A DNA stretch of 64,000 nucleotides from NCBI GenBank assembly GCA_026724425.1, contig JAIUCV010000001.1, positions 8,600,556 through 8,664,555 of the forward strand, read 5' to 3'. Shown here in pieces: positions 34,529 to 46,095 of this stretch. The stretch is from Erythrophleum ivorense (taxonomy: Eukaryota; Streptophyta; Magnoliopsida; Fabales; Fabaceae). How positions within the stretch are numbered: position 1 is the stretch's first letter; the number at the start of each line of letters is the position of its first letter. The translations under genes were made by a program, and so were the position numbers. The notes under the pieces are model-generated. The model saw nothing but the letters and a program-made list of their open reading frames with translations. It did not search any database and was not told where the DNA came from.

Positions 34529-34545
34529 AACTCCCCTAAACTTGA
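34529..34545 (-). promoter_or_regulatory. Polypurine tract of the gypsy element
   Basis: Reversed, AAGTTTAGGGGAGTT lies directly before the TGTTGTG start of the 3' LTR, where plus-strand priming occurs. Confidence 0.7.
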
Positions 34546-35820
34546 ATCTTTACTCATCCTCAAGTAAAGAAAAAGTAATGAAGATTGCCCGCCTTTCAAA
34601 TACTTTATGACCACTAAAAACAATTATTATAAGATTATTAAATTTTCCATAAGGATTATGCAATAACCAAGTATCCCCAATTTTGAAATTAAAGTCACAA
34701 TAGAAATCATACATGTATGCAAAAGATGAATTTGGTAAACATGAAATATCTATTAAGCTTACACAATTTATCAATGCCAAAAGGCTCTTATTACACTTAT
34801 TTTTATAGTTTTCCTTCTCTGACTATGACAAGTAGGCTAACACTATAGGGGCCTTTCCTTAGGTCTTGTCATTAGGTGCTCTTTAGAGCTTTTCTCTTTC
34901 TTTAACTAAGTGATAAAGTTAAGGTGCTGAGCATACTCATAGTTTAGGCTTCCCTCAAAATTATTATTATTATTATTAAATAGAGCCCAAAACAACAGAG
35001 TAAAATTTTATTTGCTTTAACTATTTAAAACCTACTTTAGACTAGACAAAAGAAGGACATTTTATTCAATTTCCACTCTTCATTAGCTTTAGCATAAATC
35101 AAATAACCACATAGGTCAAATTCAATACCAAATCAACATATTGCACACATATATGATTCACTTAAAAAAAAATTTTGAATTAGAAGTAGTAAGGCCCAAA
35201 GCAATGAAAGTTAAAAATTTTCAAGCGTTGTCTAATCCTTATGAATAACAATAAATAATCATTAAAGCAATTAGATTCTAGAAATCCTAGCTACATTTCT
35301 AAGTTAAGAATTTTTAAAGGAAAATTTTCAATTAAACCCTCCTAAAAACTTAAACTATGTAGTGTCCACAATGCATGTATGGTAATGAAAACAGAGATAA
35401 ACGGTCAAAAAACACCCATTACAAAGCATTAGGACCAACTAAACAAAAGAAATAGGGCCTTATTATCCTAATCAATGGGACTCCTTATTTCCTTAATCCT
35501 TTAATCTTATGAATGCAATCCTACCAAAATAACACTAACTCTAATAAAACAAAAACAAAAAGTGAAAACAAATGAAACCTACTTGAAACTAGTAGAAAAG
35601 TTTTTAAAAAAAAGTTAAGGGAAAGAAACAGTCTTTTTAAGTTATAGTTATTAACTTGACTTTAAGAGCTCTAGATGCTAAGTTTTGGGAAGGGCAAAGA
35701 ACTCTCCAAACCTATAAAGAAAGGTACCTTAGAGGAAGATTCTAAGGCAAAGACTACAGCTGAAATTTCTTTAGTTGTGTTCTTAGTGGCTACAACTTGT
35801 GAAGAACATGCTTTACAGGG
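34546..35820 (-). other. Noncoding 3' internal region of the gypsy element
   Basis: Here a complete element would be expected to carry pol and a 3' noncoding tail. No RT, RNase H or integrase motif is visible in any frame. The open frame 34550-34780 on the - strand has no recognised motif. Confidence 0.5.
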
Positions 35821-35823
35821 TTG

Positions 35824-36350
35824 TTAAAAGGACTCCTTATTATATGTCTCTTTTGTTAACCCATCAACTATATCAAGCCTATAAAAATGTTCCTTAGAAG
35901 GTGGGGTTTTTAATGCTTTGAACACTTGAAATTCAATTTCTTCCTCCTCCACATTCAATGTCAATTTTCCATTCTTTACATTAATAATTACATGGGTTGT
36001 GGCTAAAAATAGTTTCCTTAATATTAAAGTTATCATTGTGTCTTCCATCTCAAGCATAAGGAAATCCATTGTGGTTAAGTGTTAGTCTCCTAATCTAAGC
36101 CTCTCGTAAATAGAGAAAGGCACTAAACTAAAACTAGTGTTTAAATCACACAAAGCTCAATCAAATATCATATTACCAATAATGCAAGGCATAAAAAAAA
36201 TACTCTCTGGGTCTTCAAGCTTTAGTGCAAGCTTGTTTTGCATGATAATACTACACTCTTTAGTAAGTGTGATGGTGGCATACTCCTTGACTTTCTTCTT
36301 GTTAAACAAGATCTCCTTTAAGAACTCTACATATGTAGACATCTAAGTCA
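35824..36350 (-). pseudogene. Gypsy gag-protease junction remnant
   Basis: The piece 36157-36342 contains YVEFLKEILFNKKK, LTKECSIIMQNKLALKLEDP and a PCIIGN motif, which in Tat/Athila elements immediately precede the protease. The piece 35824-36069 contains DFLMLEMEDTM then LRKLFLATTHVIINVKNGKL, matching the C-terminal half of that protease (the family's ILGRPFLAT motif). The catalytic Asp loop between the two pieces is obscured by stops. This family is recognised with fair certainty, but the protein is broken. Confidence 0.8.
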
Positions 36351-36849
36351 AAGCATTTACCAAAGGAATATTTTAGGCGAAGTTGCTTAAATAGATTTAA
36401 AAATTTCTCAAAATGCTTGTCTAATTTATATTGCTTTATTCTTTAAGAGAAAAGGATTAAAGGTATATAAGGCTTGACAAGTTATAGAGGCTTAACTTTG
36501 GCTTATCATCTTCCTTTTGAACCTAAGTGCTTATATACTCCTCTCCTACAACCTTGTCTTAGTCCTTAGATAACTCATCTCCCTTATTAGTTCTTTTTAC
36601 CTATATACCATTTCTTAAGGGAATTACCTTACATTGTTCTTTTAGGTTAACCTTAGTCTTGCTATGCAAGTTACCTTGTACTTTAAAGTTGGATGAGCTA
36701 GCTAGATGTCCCAATTGTAGTTTCAAGTTTGGATTGTGACTAGCCACTAATATATCTTAAACTCTAGTTTCTTAAACTTCTCAATTATGGTATTCATGAA
36801 CTTTTTAAAGGCAACCTCCCAAGGTGACATTTAGACATATATCCCCTAT

Positions 36850-37560
36850 GATTTTTAGGTTGAAAACCTTGTCAAGGTGGTCTATAATGACTACCCTAAT
36901 TTCCTTGGTTACTTGAAGTTAAGTTAGGGTGATTTTGCCACCCAAGGTTTTAAGTGAAAAAATAAAGATTATTCTACTATCTATTATTATTGGAGACATA
37001 TTGTACTTGATTAGTAAAACCTAGTCCTATTAAATTATTCAGACAACAATCATAGTATGTATGCCATCCACCACAACATTCACAACTTATAAGAGAATTG
37101 TAGTTGGATACAATATTGACACCAAGTTGATCAACCTTCTTCATCAAAATATCTAACTTAGTATTCAATGAGTTAATACTATCCCATCTCCATCACATTG
37201 GTAGTTTGTTTAGGCATGCTCATTTCACTCAACCATTGATAACAATTGGTGACCATTTTCTCAATGATGGATACTACTTCATCAGTTAGTTTTCCTATTA
37301 AAGATCCACCCACAATTACATCCATATTGATCTTGATTGAGTGTTATAGGCCTTGATAAAATGTTTACACTATTAGCTAATCTTAGATCCCATGATCTAG
37401 AAACCTTCTTTGAAGGTTTTTATAGCAGTTATAGGCTTTATATAAAGACTCACCCTCCATTTACACAAAGCTTTGAATATCATTCTAGAGTTTGGCAATT
37501 TTATAAGGTAAGAAATATTTAGCTAAAAATGCTTGTGACAACTTATCCCACATGGCAACA
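36850..37560 (-). pseudogene. Gypsy gag remnant (Tat/Athila type)
   Basis: Reading on the - strand, EGESLYKAYNCYKNLQRRF (about 37415-37470), FYQGL near 37355 and GGSLIGKLTDEVVSIIEKMV then YQWLSE (about 37220-37310) match the core gag pattern of this lineage. The piece 36977-37168 contains CECCGGWHTYYDC, the CxxCGGxHxxxxC knuckle that follows. Several frameshifts and stops are present. Confidence 0.8.
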
Positions 37561-38156
37561 AAGTTGGGAGGCATGAAAGTCTACCACAATGCAACCTTAT
37601 CTCTTAAAGAAAAAGGGAATAATTAGAGTTTTATTGCATCATCTAAAATCCCCTTGAAGTTGGTTATGTCATAGATTAATAGAAAATCATCTAGATGTGC
37701 ATTAAGGTCTTCATTCGCTCTTCCCTCAAACTCTTTTTTTTTTTTTTTTTGCACCTCCTAAGTTATCCTAAATTTAATCTCAAAGTTGTTTGCAATATCT
37801 ACTGAATTGGTAATACTATTATTGAGTTCTCATGCATTCGATATGGAAAAATCACGCATAGGTTGGGCACGATTAGGTGGAACCACTACTTCTTGTTAGA
37901 GTTTATTTGCTTGCATTACTTGTAGTATGTCTTCTTGCCTTCTTCTAGAATGGAATGTTAACCTTAGCTCTAAGTTAAACTCTAATAGCTTAGCACTTGT
38001 AGAGTAACTCATGAACCTTAATTATCTAAAGATGGAAATTCGCAAAATTAACTAGAAGTCAAAAATAAGAAAAATCAAAATAAAAAAAAATTTCAAACTA
38101 ATAAGGACAATTATTGTATTGATATTAATGCTGCCTTCCTTAGCAACAATGCCAAA

Positions 38157-39364
38157 TTTTCCTAACTATCTCTATTATTTAGAAAATTTTGCAAAATAAA
38201 ATTAGATGAACTAATAACAAAGGACTAAACTGTAGCACTCAAAGTAAAATGACTCGACTAACTTAATTAAGAAAAACTCTAAAGTTTGGATTTTATCAGT
38301 TGCATTCCTATAATTGAATAACAAGGAGCATATGAAATTAGCTTATATTGTATTAATGACCTAATCCGCTAAGGTAAATGTTCGTCTTTTACAAGACAAA
38401 CATGTGTGCTTCATGGAACCAATGAATTCCTCATATAATAGCTTGGCATACATGAGTCATTCTTGTATCTTAGGAAGTATCTATATCTTTATAGAATACT
38501 ATACCTAAGCCTATTACCCTAGCATCTAACACTATACCTCTCCTCTCAATATGTCATATAATGAATTAAACATGCAAATAATGGTAAGCCATTCATAAGA
38601 ATAAAATACTTAAGATAATAGATTAATGAAATAGAAATTCAAGCAATAGTCATTATTAATCAATTAAGGTATACAATTGATTTCATCTAAACCCAAAATC
38701 TAAATTCATGACAAAGAGCAAAATCCTGGAAACTAAAGTATTAGAGTTTATAGTAAATAGATGAAATAAAAGAAGAAAAGCTAATTGAATTGATAGCAAT
38801 GATCACAGAAGGATCTTCAACTCTCCAAAGATGTAATAGCATTCTCAGAGCTTTTCTTTAAATGTTATATGCAGCACACTAGCATCTTTGGTGTGTTTTA
38901 ACACTTTGCATTAGGGCTACACTTCATCTTTTAAAAATTGCTCTTGATTCCTTTCAAAAACATGTTCAACTTGTTGTACAAGATTAGGCTGTGTAAAACT
39001 TTCCCATCACAACCTCTAAAGGGGTGTGTAAATTTCTATTTGTAGCTTCTTCAACTTTCCGAATTACATGGCTCATATAAAATCACATAAGGGCCATGTA
39101 AATTTACATAACCTATGTAAATTTACATGAGGGCTGTGAACTCGACTCTGTGAAGACTTCTTCAACTACATAACTTATGTGGAAATATACAGTTAGGCCA
39201 TGTAATTATCTAGCTTGATTTTCTCTTTTCCTATATAATTTTACCTTATAGCCTCTCCAATTGAATCCTAACCAAAACATATCATATAGCATAAGAAATC
39301 ACATAAAATAGGATCAAGAAGGTTGAGTTTCGAAGCAATCAAGTACCTAAAAATCCATACATCA
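38157..39364 (-). repeat. 5' LTR of the gypsy element (- strand)
   Basis: It is colinear with 33257-34528 from TATCTCTATTATTTAGAAAA on the + strand side to the outer end. On the - strand it begins TGATGTATGGATTTTTAGG at 39364. It stops about 90 bp short of the other LTR and passes directly into the TTTGGCATTGTTGC motif. Confidence 0.8.
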
Positions 39365-39369
39365 CTAAG

Positions 39370-39720
39370 TGACTATGATGGGTTCATTACCTTAGTCACT
39401 TCAATCAATAGTATGATTAATAGCTACATAATCAATGAGTTAAAGGCATTATTATCAGCATAAGAAAGTATAATAGAGAAAAATAAGAAGGATATTGAGA
39501 CAATGGTAGCCAACATGGCATAGACCCAAGTTAGGAATAGAACGTTAGCACAAAACAACCTTAAGAACAAAGGAAGAGGAGCTTTCAGTAAGTCTAGCAT
39601 AAGAAGTGGTGACAATAACTTCTAGCAAGGAAGAGGAAAAAGTAAAAGAGGCAAAGAAAGCAATTGGCATTCAAACAAAGTATAATGCCAAGTCTATGGC
39701 AAATTTAGGCATACTGCACT
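39370..39720 (+). pseudogene. Ale-like gag, second part
   Basis: From 39370 frames give DYDGFITLVTSIN and INELKALLSA, then a region with LAQNNLKNKGRGAFS (39547-39591). This is the C-terminal part of copia gag before the zinc knuckle. The expected CCHC near 39687-39730 is degraded (CQVYGKFRHTALEC, with the second Cys changed to Tyr). It is the continuation of 32601-33168. Confidence 0.75.
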
Positions 39721-39733
39721 AGAATGCTAATAC

Positions 39734-40000
39734 ATGTTTGGTCAAACTTATACCTCCTTAAGTGTTGCACCATACTCCAATTCAACAAGACTTGACAATA
39801 ACATGATAGCCATGATTGCCACTCCAAAATCCTTGCAAGATAAAGCTTGGTATCTTTATAATGGATCTTCACATCGTCTCACCTGTAACCAAAAAAATCT
39901 TCAAACTCAATCCCATTATAATGGATATGAAAAGGTCCAAGTTGGGAATGGTGTGGGTTTGTCAATTGACCATGTTTGATGTTCTAAATTTTCTAGTTCA
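39734..40000 (+). pseudogene. Ale-like protease remnant
   Basis: The open piece 39734-39979 contains KAWYLYNGSSHRLTCNQKNL followed by GYEKVQVGNGVGLSI. This is the copia protease site, where W-Y-x-D-S/T-G-A-S/T-H is expected; here the catalytic Asp is replaced, as the motif reads Tyr-Asn-Gly-Ser-Ser-His, so it would be inactive. Spacing of the GYEKVQVGNG strand is preserved. Confidence 0.8.
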
Positions 40001-40329
40001 TATACAAATTCCATATTTAACTTAAACTAATTATTTCATACTCCAACCATAAACAAAAACTTACCCAATGTCTCAAAATTTTACCAAGGCAACAATGTTT
40101 ATTTTGAATTCTATTATAAGGTGTACCTTGTGAAATCTTAGGATACTCAAGAGATTCTACTTAAGGGTAGAGTTAATGATAGACTCTAAACCTTTAATGA
40201 CTTTAAAGTTGTCTAACTAAAACCTTTAACTCCTTAAGACCCTTTAATCTTAGTAAAAAAAGCCACTGTACATCACACTGTTATTGTTACAACCAACACT
40301 ACCCATTTACTCTCTATTAAACAAGTTGC

Positions 40330-40874
40330 CAGCAATAAGACTGATCAATTTAGATTGTGGCATTATATATTAGGCCTTCCATCTAACAAAATTGTAAATA
40401 TTATACTCAAATCATGGGACCCCAAAATTTTAAATAAAAATGCAATTTGTTTTAAGTCTATCTTTTTATCTTCATCTTTTTCTATAAACTCTTTTATTTG
40501 TCAAGCTTGTGCACATGCTAAATCCCATAAATTACCATGTCATCCATCCTAAAATACTTACACAAGGCCATTAGAACTCATTTGCATAGATGTACAGAGA
40601 CCAACACCCATGTAATCTTGAAATGGTCATAAATATTACATAACTTTCATTGATACCTACTCAAAGTATAGTTGGCTATACCTTCTTAAATCCAAGTTAG
40701 ATGCTTTCCCCACTTTCACCAAGTTCAAAACCATGATTGAAATTTAACATGACACTAAATCAAATATCTGCAAAGTGATTAACATTAGGAATATAGATCA
40801 TTTAAAAACTTTCTCAAATAAAAGGGTTTGGTCATAGAGTAAGCTACCCATATGCCCATGATCAAAATGGCAGG
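40330..40874 (+). pseudogene. Ale-like integrase, first part
   Basis: LWHYILGLPSNKIVN (40356-40400) and FICQACAHAKSHKLP (40498-40542) are the HHCC zinc region; the second His of the motif is Leu here. RPLELICIDVQRPTP (about 40571-40612), then YYITFIDTYSKYSWLYLLK contain the first and expected catalytic Asp positions. A frame ending PYAHDQNG (about 40850-40873) is the family's C-P-x-x-x-x-Q-N-G motif. The domain is cut after 40874 by a solo LTR and resumes at 42751. Confidence 0.85.
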
Positions 40875-42745
40875 TGGCAAGTCATACTTTTATATGATTT
40901 CCTAAGTGTTTTTCATACAACTTATTAAAGTTTTTCACTATTTTTAGACTCTTTTACATCATAAAATGTTTCCTTTTGGAAATTTCAATCATATGATGTA
41001 ATTAGTAGCTAATTCCACTTAATCTCCCAAATTTGCAACTTAAAAAAATAATTTTTGGAATTTAGTTTATATTTAAGTCCTTAACTATTATGGCTTTTAT
41101 CTTGTTTTTCTTGGTGCCTCATAAAAGTCTTGTTTACATGTTGTAATTTGGTTAGTTATAGTTAGATTAGTTCCTTCAAATTTTGTTTAATTGCTAAATT
41201 TCTTATCTTAACTTAATTGTGTTATTTTACAAGACCAAATTTTCATAAGTAAATAGTTTCATCAAAGGAGCAATTCCTAAAAGGTTGAGGGACTAGATTG
41301 CAAAAAAGTATTAAAGAAGCCTAATTTTGCAATCATGACCATTATGAGAACCTATATTCAGCCTCAACAAGAACTCTCTAGTACAAGGTACAAAGATTGT
41401 GTTTTCCTCATCATGGCAGATCACTTACTGGTTAAAGCAAGATCACAAAACTTGATTTTTATAAGTAGCTTCTTAGGCATGCAATTAGTAGTCTTTCACC
41501 ATTTTCCTTAGTTTTTAAGTTTTAAAGAGTAGTGTAAAAAGAGTGATTTGTTAGGGCTTAATAAATAAGTGAAGTTTCTTAAAGAGGATCATGTAGTCTT
41601 GCTAGAACTTTTCAAGGTAAAAGCTGTTTATTTTTTGTAATTGATATATCCTATGATAAATCCAATCTACTCTTTTTCTTCTTTATCAATTGTATCTTTA
41701 ATTTGTATCTTGAAGTTGATTTTGTTAATTTTCAATATAGATGTGGTTCTTTATTTGAGATGTGGAAATCTTGATGGTGAATTATTGATCTAATGGATGA
41801 TTTGTATGATTGCATTTATCTTTTTGCTTCTACTATTCTTGATTAAGTTATGCTTGTTTTTTATTGCTCCTAAACATCTTAATTGAGTTTGTAAAAAATT
41901 TATTTAATGAAAAACTTGATTTAGAATACTAAAAGTTGATTTCACTCTTAGATATGAACTTTAATCAATTGGAATATGTCTAGATCATAACTTTAATGTA
42001 ATAACTAATCATTATAATTCTAGGTGTTTAATGAATGTGTTGAAAAGAGTTTCTATAGGAATGTACCTGCAAGAAGTTAAACTATAGAGGTCTTTTGAGG
42101 AATTTGTTAGAGAGGTTTTTCTTATAAATTGGCTGGGTATCAGTGCTCATATATTGAACCTAAGGACTAATAATTATAGCTAATAAAATCATTAGAAAGA
42201 TGCACTTATTAATAGGCTAACCACTAGTGCTTACTATGTCTTAATCGTTATGCATCTAAACAGTAGTGAGTCTTACGCAATTTTATAATAAAGAATTACA
42301 CTACCTTAAGATCTAGGTATGTTAAGGTATCCAATAGGAGTTTCAATAAATTAGCCATTAACTAATTAATCTTTACTTTGACAAGGAGTTAAGATCTTTG
42401 GGAAACCATTATCTAAATCAACTTTTATGAGTTTAGGTGTTTTAAGAAATTGTTCAATTTAAATCTTTTCTTTGTAGTTTAAAAATTAAGATAGTTAGGA
42501 ATAATCTCTCTCTTGGTTGTTTGGTAGTGACTATATTAGTTAAGATAGTAATTTAAACTAATTCATCTTACCCATTATAATTCAACTTCATATGGCCAAT
42601 TCACTAGAAGTTCTTTCGTTATGGGATTCAACACTCGAATACTTAAGTTTATTACTAACAATGAATAATATACTTGTTATAAAGTGAAGTCATATTATTT
42701 TCATCCAATGCCAGTCATGACACCACATGTATCACAACCTCACTG
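40875..42745 (+). mobile_element. Gypsy-type solo LTR in the Ale-like integrase
   Basis: The integrase motif before 40874 continues at 42751, with GCAGG (40870-40874) and GTAGG (42746-42750) as an imperfect 5-bp duplication; the wider TGGCAGG/TGGTAGG match makes exact ends uncertain by a few bases. The right end (about 42610-42740) carries TTATGGGATTCAACACTCGA and AGTTTATTACTAAC, the ending usual in Tat/Athila-like plant LTRs. No gag or pol inside. Remaining sequence is A+T-rich without ORFs. Confidence 0.7.
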
Positions 42746-42750
42746 GTAGG

Positions 42751-43010
42751 GTTGAGAGAAAATTTAAGCGTGTAAAAAAAGGGTCTATCACTCCAAGCTA
42801 ATGCATCTCTTCCACTAAATTTTTAAGATGATGCCTTCATCATAGTTTCCTACCTAATCAATAGACTCCTAACACCATTACTTTTAAATAGGTCATTACT
42901 AGAAGTTCTATTCAAAACCAAACCTGACTACACCTTTTTAAGAACTTTTGGATACTTTTATCATCTAGATATTAGATTATACAACTTAAACAAGTTTCAC
43001 TTTAAATTTG
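42751..43010 (+). pseudogene. Ale-like integrase, second part
   Basis: Frames give a VERK start (42751-42762) containing the catalytic Glu, then SLQANASLPL, DDAFIIVSYLINR (about 42788-42860). This is the region that follows the D,D-35-E core in copia integrase. It joins the first part exactly, supporting the solo LTR as an insertion. Reading decays after about 43000. Confidence 0.8.
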
Positions 43011-43530
43011 AACCATGCTTATTTTATTAGTTATATCCAATCACACATGGGTTTTAAATGCCTAAGTATCTATGGAAAAACATACAGCAATAGCAATGTA
43101 CTCTTTGATGAAACCAAATTTTCACATAATACCCTATTTTAGTCACATACCAATGATCAACTCAAAACCAATCCTACTTAACCTTAAACACCACTATAAA
43201 TACCCTCATTTATTATCACATCACTTTAGAATAATTAGCATGGCAATGCACACACCTCACTAACTTTATCACATCATTTAAATTATGCTGACTTCACTGA
43301 TATTAATGTTGAAAAAGTGGAATAGGATACACAAATTGACCATATCTTCCAATTAAATACTAATACATAAATAGCATAAACAACACCAAATCTTTAACAT
43401 ACAGCACCATGAAGGTCCTAAGCCTAAACTCAAAATACCCATAACATAACCACAAGGTCTAAAGTTGAGATACAAAAACTAAACAACTTTTCTACTATTA
43501 TTGAACTTAAAACAATAGTTGAAGCACTAT
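43011..43530 (+). other. Decayed integrase-RT linker of the Ale-like element
   Basis: Short, stop-ridden segment where the integrase C-terminus and linker are expected. The open frame 43072-43263 has no recognisable motif of its own. Confidence 0.4.
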
Positions 43531-43539
43531 AAAAACTTG

Positions 43540-44260
43540 AATGGAAAGCAACAATGATAGAGGAATATGAAGCAATACTTCATAATAATACATGGAGCTT
43601 GGTTCAACTGTGTGAATGAAGGGAAGCTATAGGGTGCAAATGAGTATTCAAGGTCAAACACAATCTTGATGGATCAATCTTCAAAACCAAGGCCAAACTT
43701 GTAATTAAGTTGTTCAACCAACAACTTGGCTTTGACTATTCAAACACTTTCAAGCCTATTATAAAGCCTACCACCATTAAAGTTGTGCTAACCATTGCCT
43801 TGTCCATAAGGTGACACATATATCAACTATATGTAAATAATGTCTTTCTTAATAAAGATTTCTAAGAAGAAATATTCATGGTACACCCTCTGGCTTTGAA
43901 TATAGCAACTTATCACTAGTTTGCAAATTGAATAAAGCCTTTTATGGCTTGAAAGAGGTACTTAGAGCTTGGTTTAACAATTGCTCTCTTTTACACTACA
44001 AGTTTGGCTTCAAATTAGCTAAATGTGATCAATATCTCGCCATCAAAACTATAAACTAATTCACAATATTCATCCTTATATATGTATATGACATAACCAT
44101 AGCAGGGAGTTCACAGTATGAGGTAAAGGCACTCTTCAAGGATCTACATGAGAAATTTTCCTTAAAAACTTTAGTGTACTAAACTACTTTTTGGGAATTC
44201 AAGTCAAGCTTACTTTGATTGGAGCGGTTACACTTGCCCTAAACTAAATATGTTAAAGAT
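43540..44260 (+). pseudogene. Ale-like reverse transcriptase
   Basis: Landmarks are an EEYEA...NTWSLVQL segment (about 43561-43608), FKVKHNLDGSIFKTKAKLV (43651-43707), FNQQLGFDYSNTF (43714-43755), FEYSNLSLVCKLNKAFYGLK (43896-43955), RAWFNN and KFGFKLAKCDQY. The catalytic Tyr-Val-Asp-Asp box reads Tyr-Val-Tyr-Asp at 44081-44092, so one of the two metal-binding Asp residues is lost. Frameshifts near 43620 and 43860 and several stops are present. Confidence 0.85.
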
Positions 44261-44559
44261 TTTCTAAAGAAGGCAAATATGGAAAAAAAAAAATGGTAAT
44301 GGGTACCCTAATGGTAATAGGTTTAAAACTTAGCAAAGAAAATGTTGATCTAGTTAAAAATCAGTAGTTATATAGGTCCATTATGGGTGCTCTTCAATAT
44401 GTTATAATCATAAGGCTATGATTATCATTTTGTATGAGTAAAGTATACTAGTTTATGCACTCACCTTAATAAACGCACTAGATGGTAGTAAAAAGGATTC
44501 TCATGTACTTTAAAGGAACCCTTGATCATGGCCTTCACCTAAAGAAAGCATCCATTTTA

Positions 44560-44990
44560 GACCCTTAAGGCTACTATGATGTAGATTGGGCAATTGATAT
44601 AGATGACAATAGATTAATTTCTAGGTATTATATATTCTTAGGCCTATATCTCATCTCTTGGTCCTTAAGCAACCCATTTTATAAGAGTTTGGCCAATATT
44701 TTAGCAAAAACTACATGGTTGCAATCACTATTAGGAGAACTCAAAATTCAAGGCAATAATACGCCTATCATAAATGATGGCAACCTTGTCACTATAATGT
44801 TTTCAACAAACCCTATACTTATTCAAGGACTAAGCATATTGAGCTTGATCTTTACTTTGTCAAAGAAAAGGTAATGAGTAAGCAAATTAAAGTTAAACAT
44901 ATTGTTTCCTATGATTAAATACTAGATATCCTGACCAAGTTTGTATTTAAACTAGCTTTTCGTAATTAAGAGCAAAGTTTAGAGTAATCA
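44560..44990 (+). pseudogene. Ale-like RNase H
   Basis: DWAIDIDDNRLISRYYIFLG (44586-44645) contains the first catalytic Asp region of copia RNase H. The open piece 44689-44874 gives LANILAKTTWLQSLLGELKI and a DGNLVTIMFS motif. KQIKVKHIVSYD and DILTK (44883-44940) match the C-terminal block. Stops separate the parts. Confidence 0.85.
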
Positions 44991-45096
44991 ACCATTACCC
45001 TTTCAACTTAATAAGGAGGAAGTCACATGAGGCAAATAAGCAACCAAGTTCAACATGAGGTGGCATGTCAAGGTAAAGTCAAATAACTAAGTTTGG

Positions 45097-45108
45097 CTTG
45101 AGGGAGCA
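45097..45108 (+). promoter_or_regulatory. Polypurine tract of the Ale-like element
   Basis: GCTTGAGGGAGCA immediately precedes the TGTCAAGG start of the 3' LTR. Confidence 0.65.
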
Positions 45109-46095
45109 TGTCAAGGAATAAGACCATGTTAAAGTTAAAGGCAAAGGTAAAAGGACCAAAGGGGTTTTAACCTTTCTTCCATTTTGTAGATAATTATAAT
45201 GTATATAAAAATTTTGGTAAAATTTAAGTACGACATAAAAAAAATAAAGTTTGTAAACAAATCCATATAAAATTACATATAGCCTTCTAATTTGTTTGGC
45301 CTTCATCCTTGTGTAAAGTAATTAGAGTTGTATTAAAGTTGAATTAGTTAAAAGACCCTTTAATTAAACATCTAAGTGAGTTAGAATTATTTGTAGACAC
45401 ATGAAGTTGATGAGTGCAAAGTATACATACTTTTCATGAGATTAAATTAAGTAATTCAAGTACAATTCTTTTGGTTTTTATGTACCTTATGTTTGATTTA
45501 ATTAGGAATAGTTGGAAGTTGAAAAGCATAAGTGAATTAACAAGAAATCAGGCATATTCAACAATAAACATGAGCTAGTCATGTTGGTAAACATAGGCAT
45601 GTGAAACAGGGATGCTTTTAGCAAATCAAAAACTTACATAGGCTCGGTGTATTAATGCACACACCCATGTAAACCTACATATGTAGGTCATATAGTTGGG
45701 TGGTTTTAACAAGGCCTACTTGTACTCAACTAAAATTGGAGCTTTTATAAGGCAACTTTAAATTTTTGAAAGAACAAGCAAAGAAAAGACCTAAAGATAC
45801 AAGGATGAAAGGAGATTTGGAGGAGCATTATGGGAATTTGGCGACGATATAAAACTTGCACGAAGAATCACTCAAATTCACCATTAGTTTCATTCTTTCC
45901 TTTCCCTTTTGTATTTAGATGATAGATTTGTCTAGTTTCATTATTGTTTCATTGCAATTGAGATGATGTATAACTACATTATAGATCTAACATTAAGATG
46001 AATATGTTTGCCAATTGAGTTGAACTTGGAACTTTCTTGTGATAATTTTAATCCAATTAATCCATTGCTCTTTTTCTCTTGTTATGAATGGCTAA

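Larger units (their letters stand above)
33169..39364 (-). mobile_element. Tat/Athila-type Ty3-gypsy element lacking RT and integrase
   Basis: Two long direct repeats (33169-34528 and about 38157-39364) bound an internal region on the - strand. The perfect 5-bp duplication CTAAG flanks it at 33164-33168 and 39365-39369. Internal landmarks on the - strand are a primer-site-adjacent TTTGGCATTGTTGC motif (about 38139-38153, cf. TTTGGCGCCGTTGCC), gag (about 36850-37560), a protease region (about 35824-36350), and a polypurine tract AAGTTTAGGGGAG next to the left LTR. No RT, RNase H or integrase motifs were seen, so a large internal deletion or a non-autonomous derivative is likely. It was inserted into an already resident copia gag. 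Confidence 0.85.
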
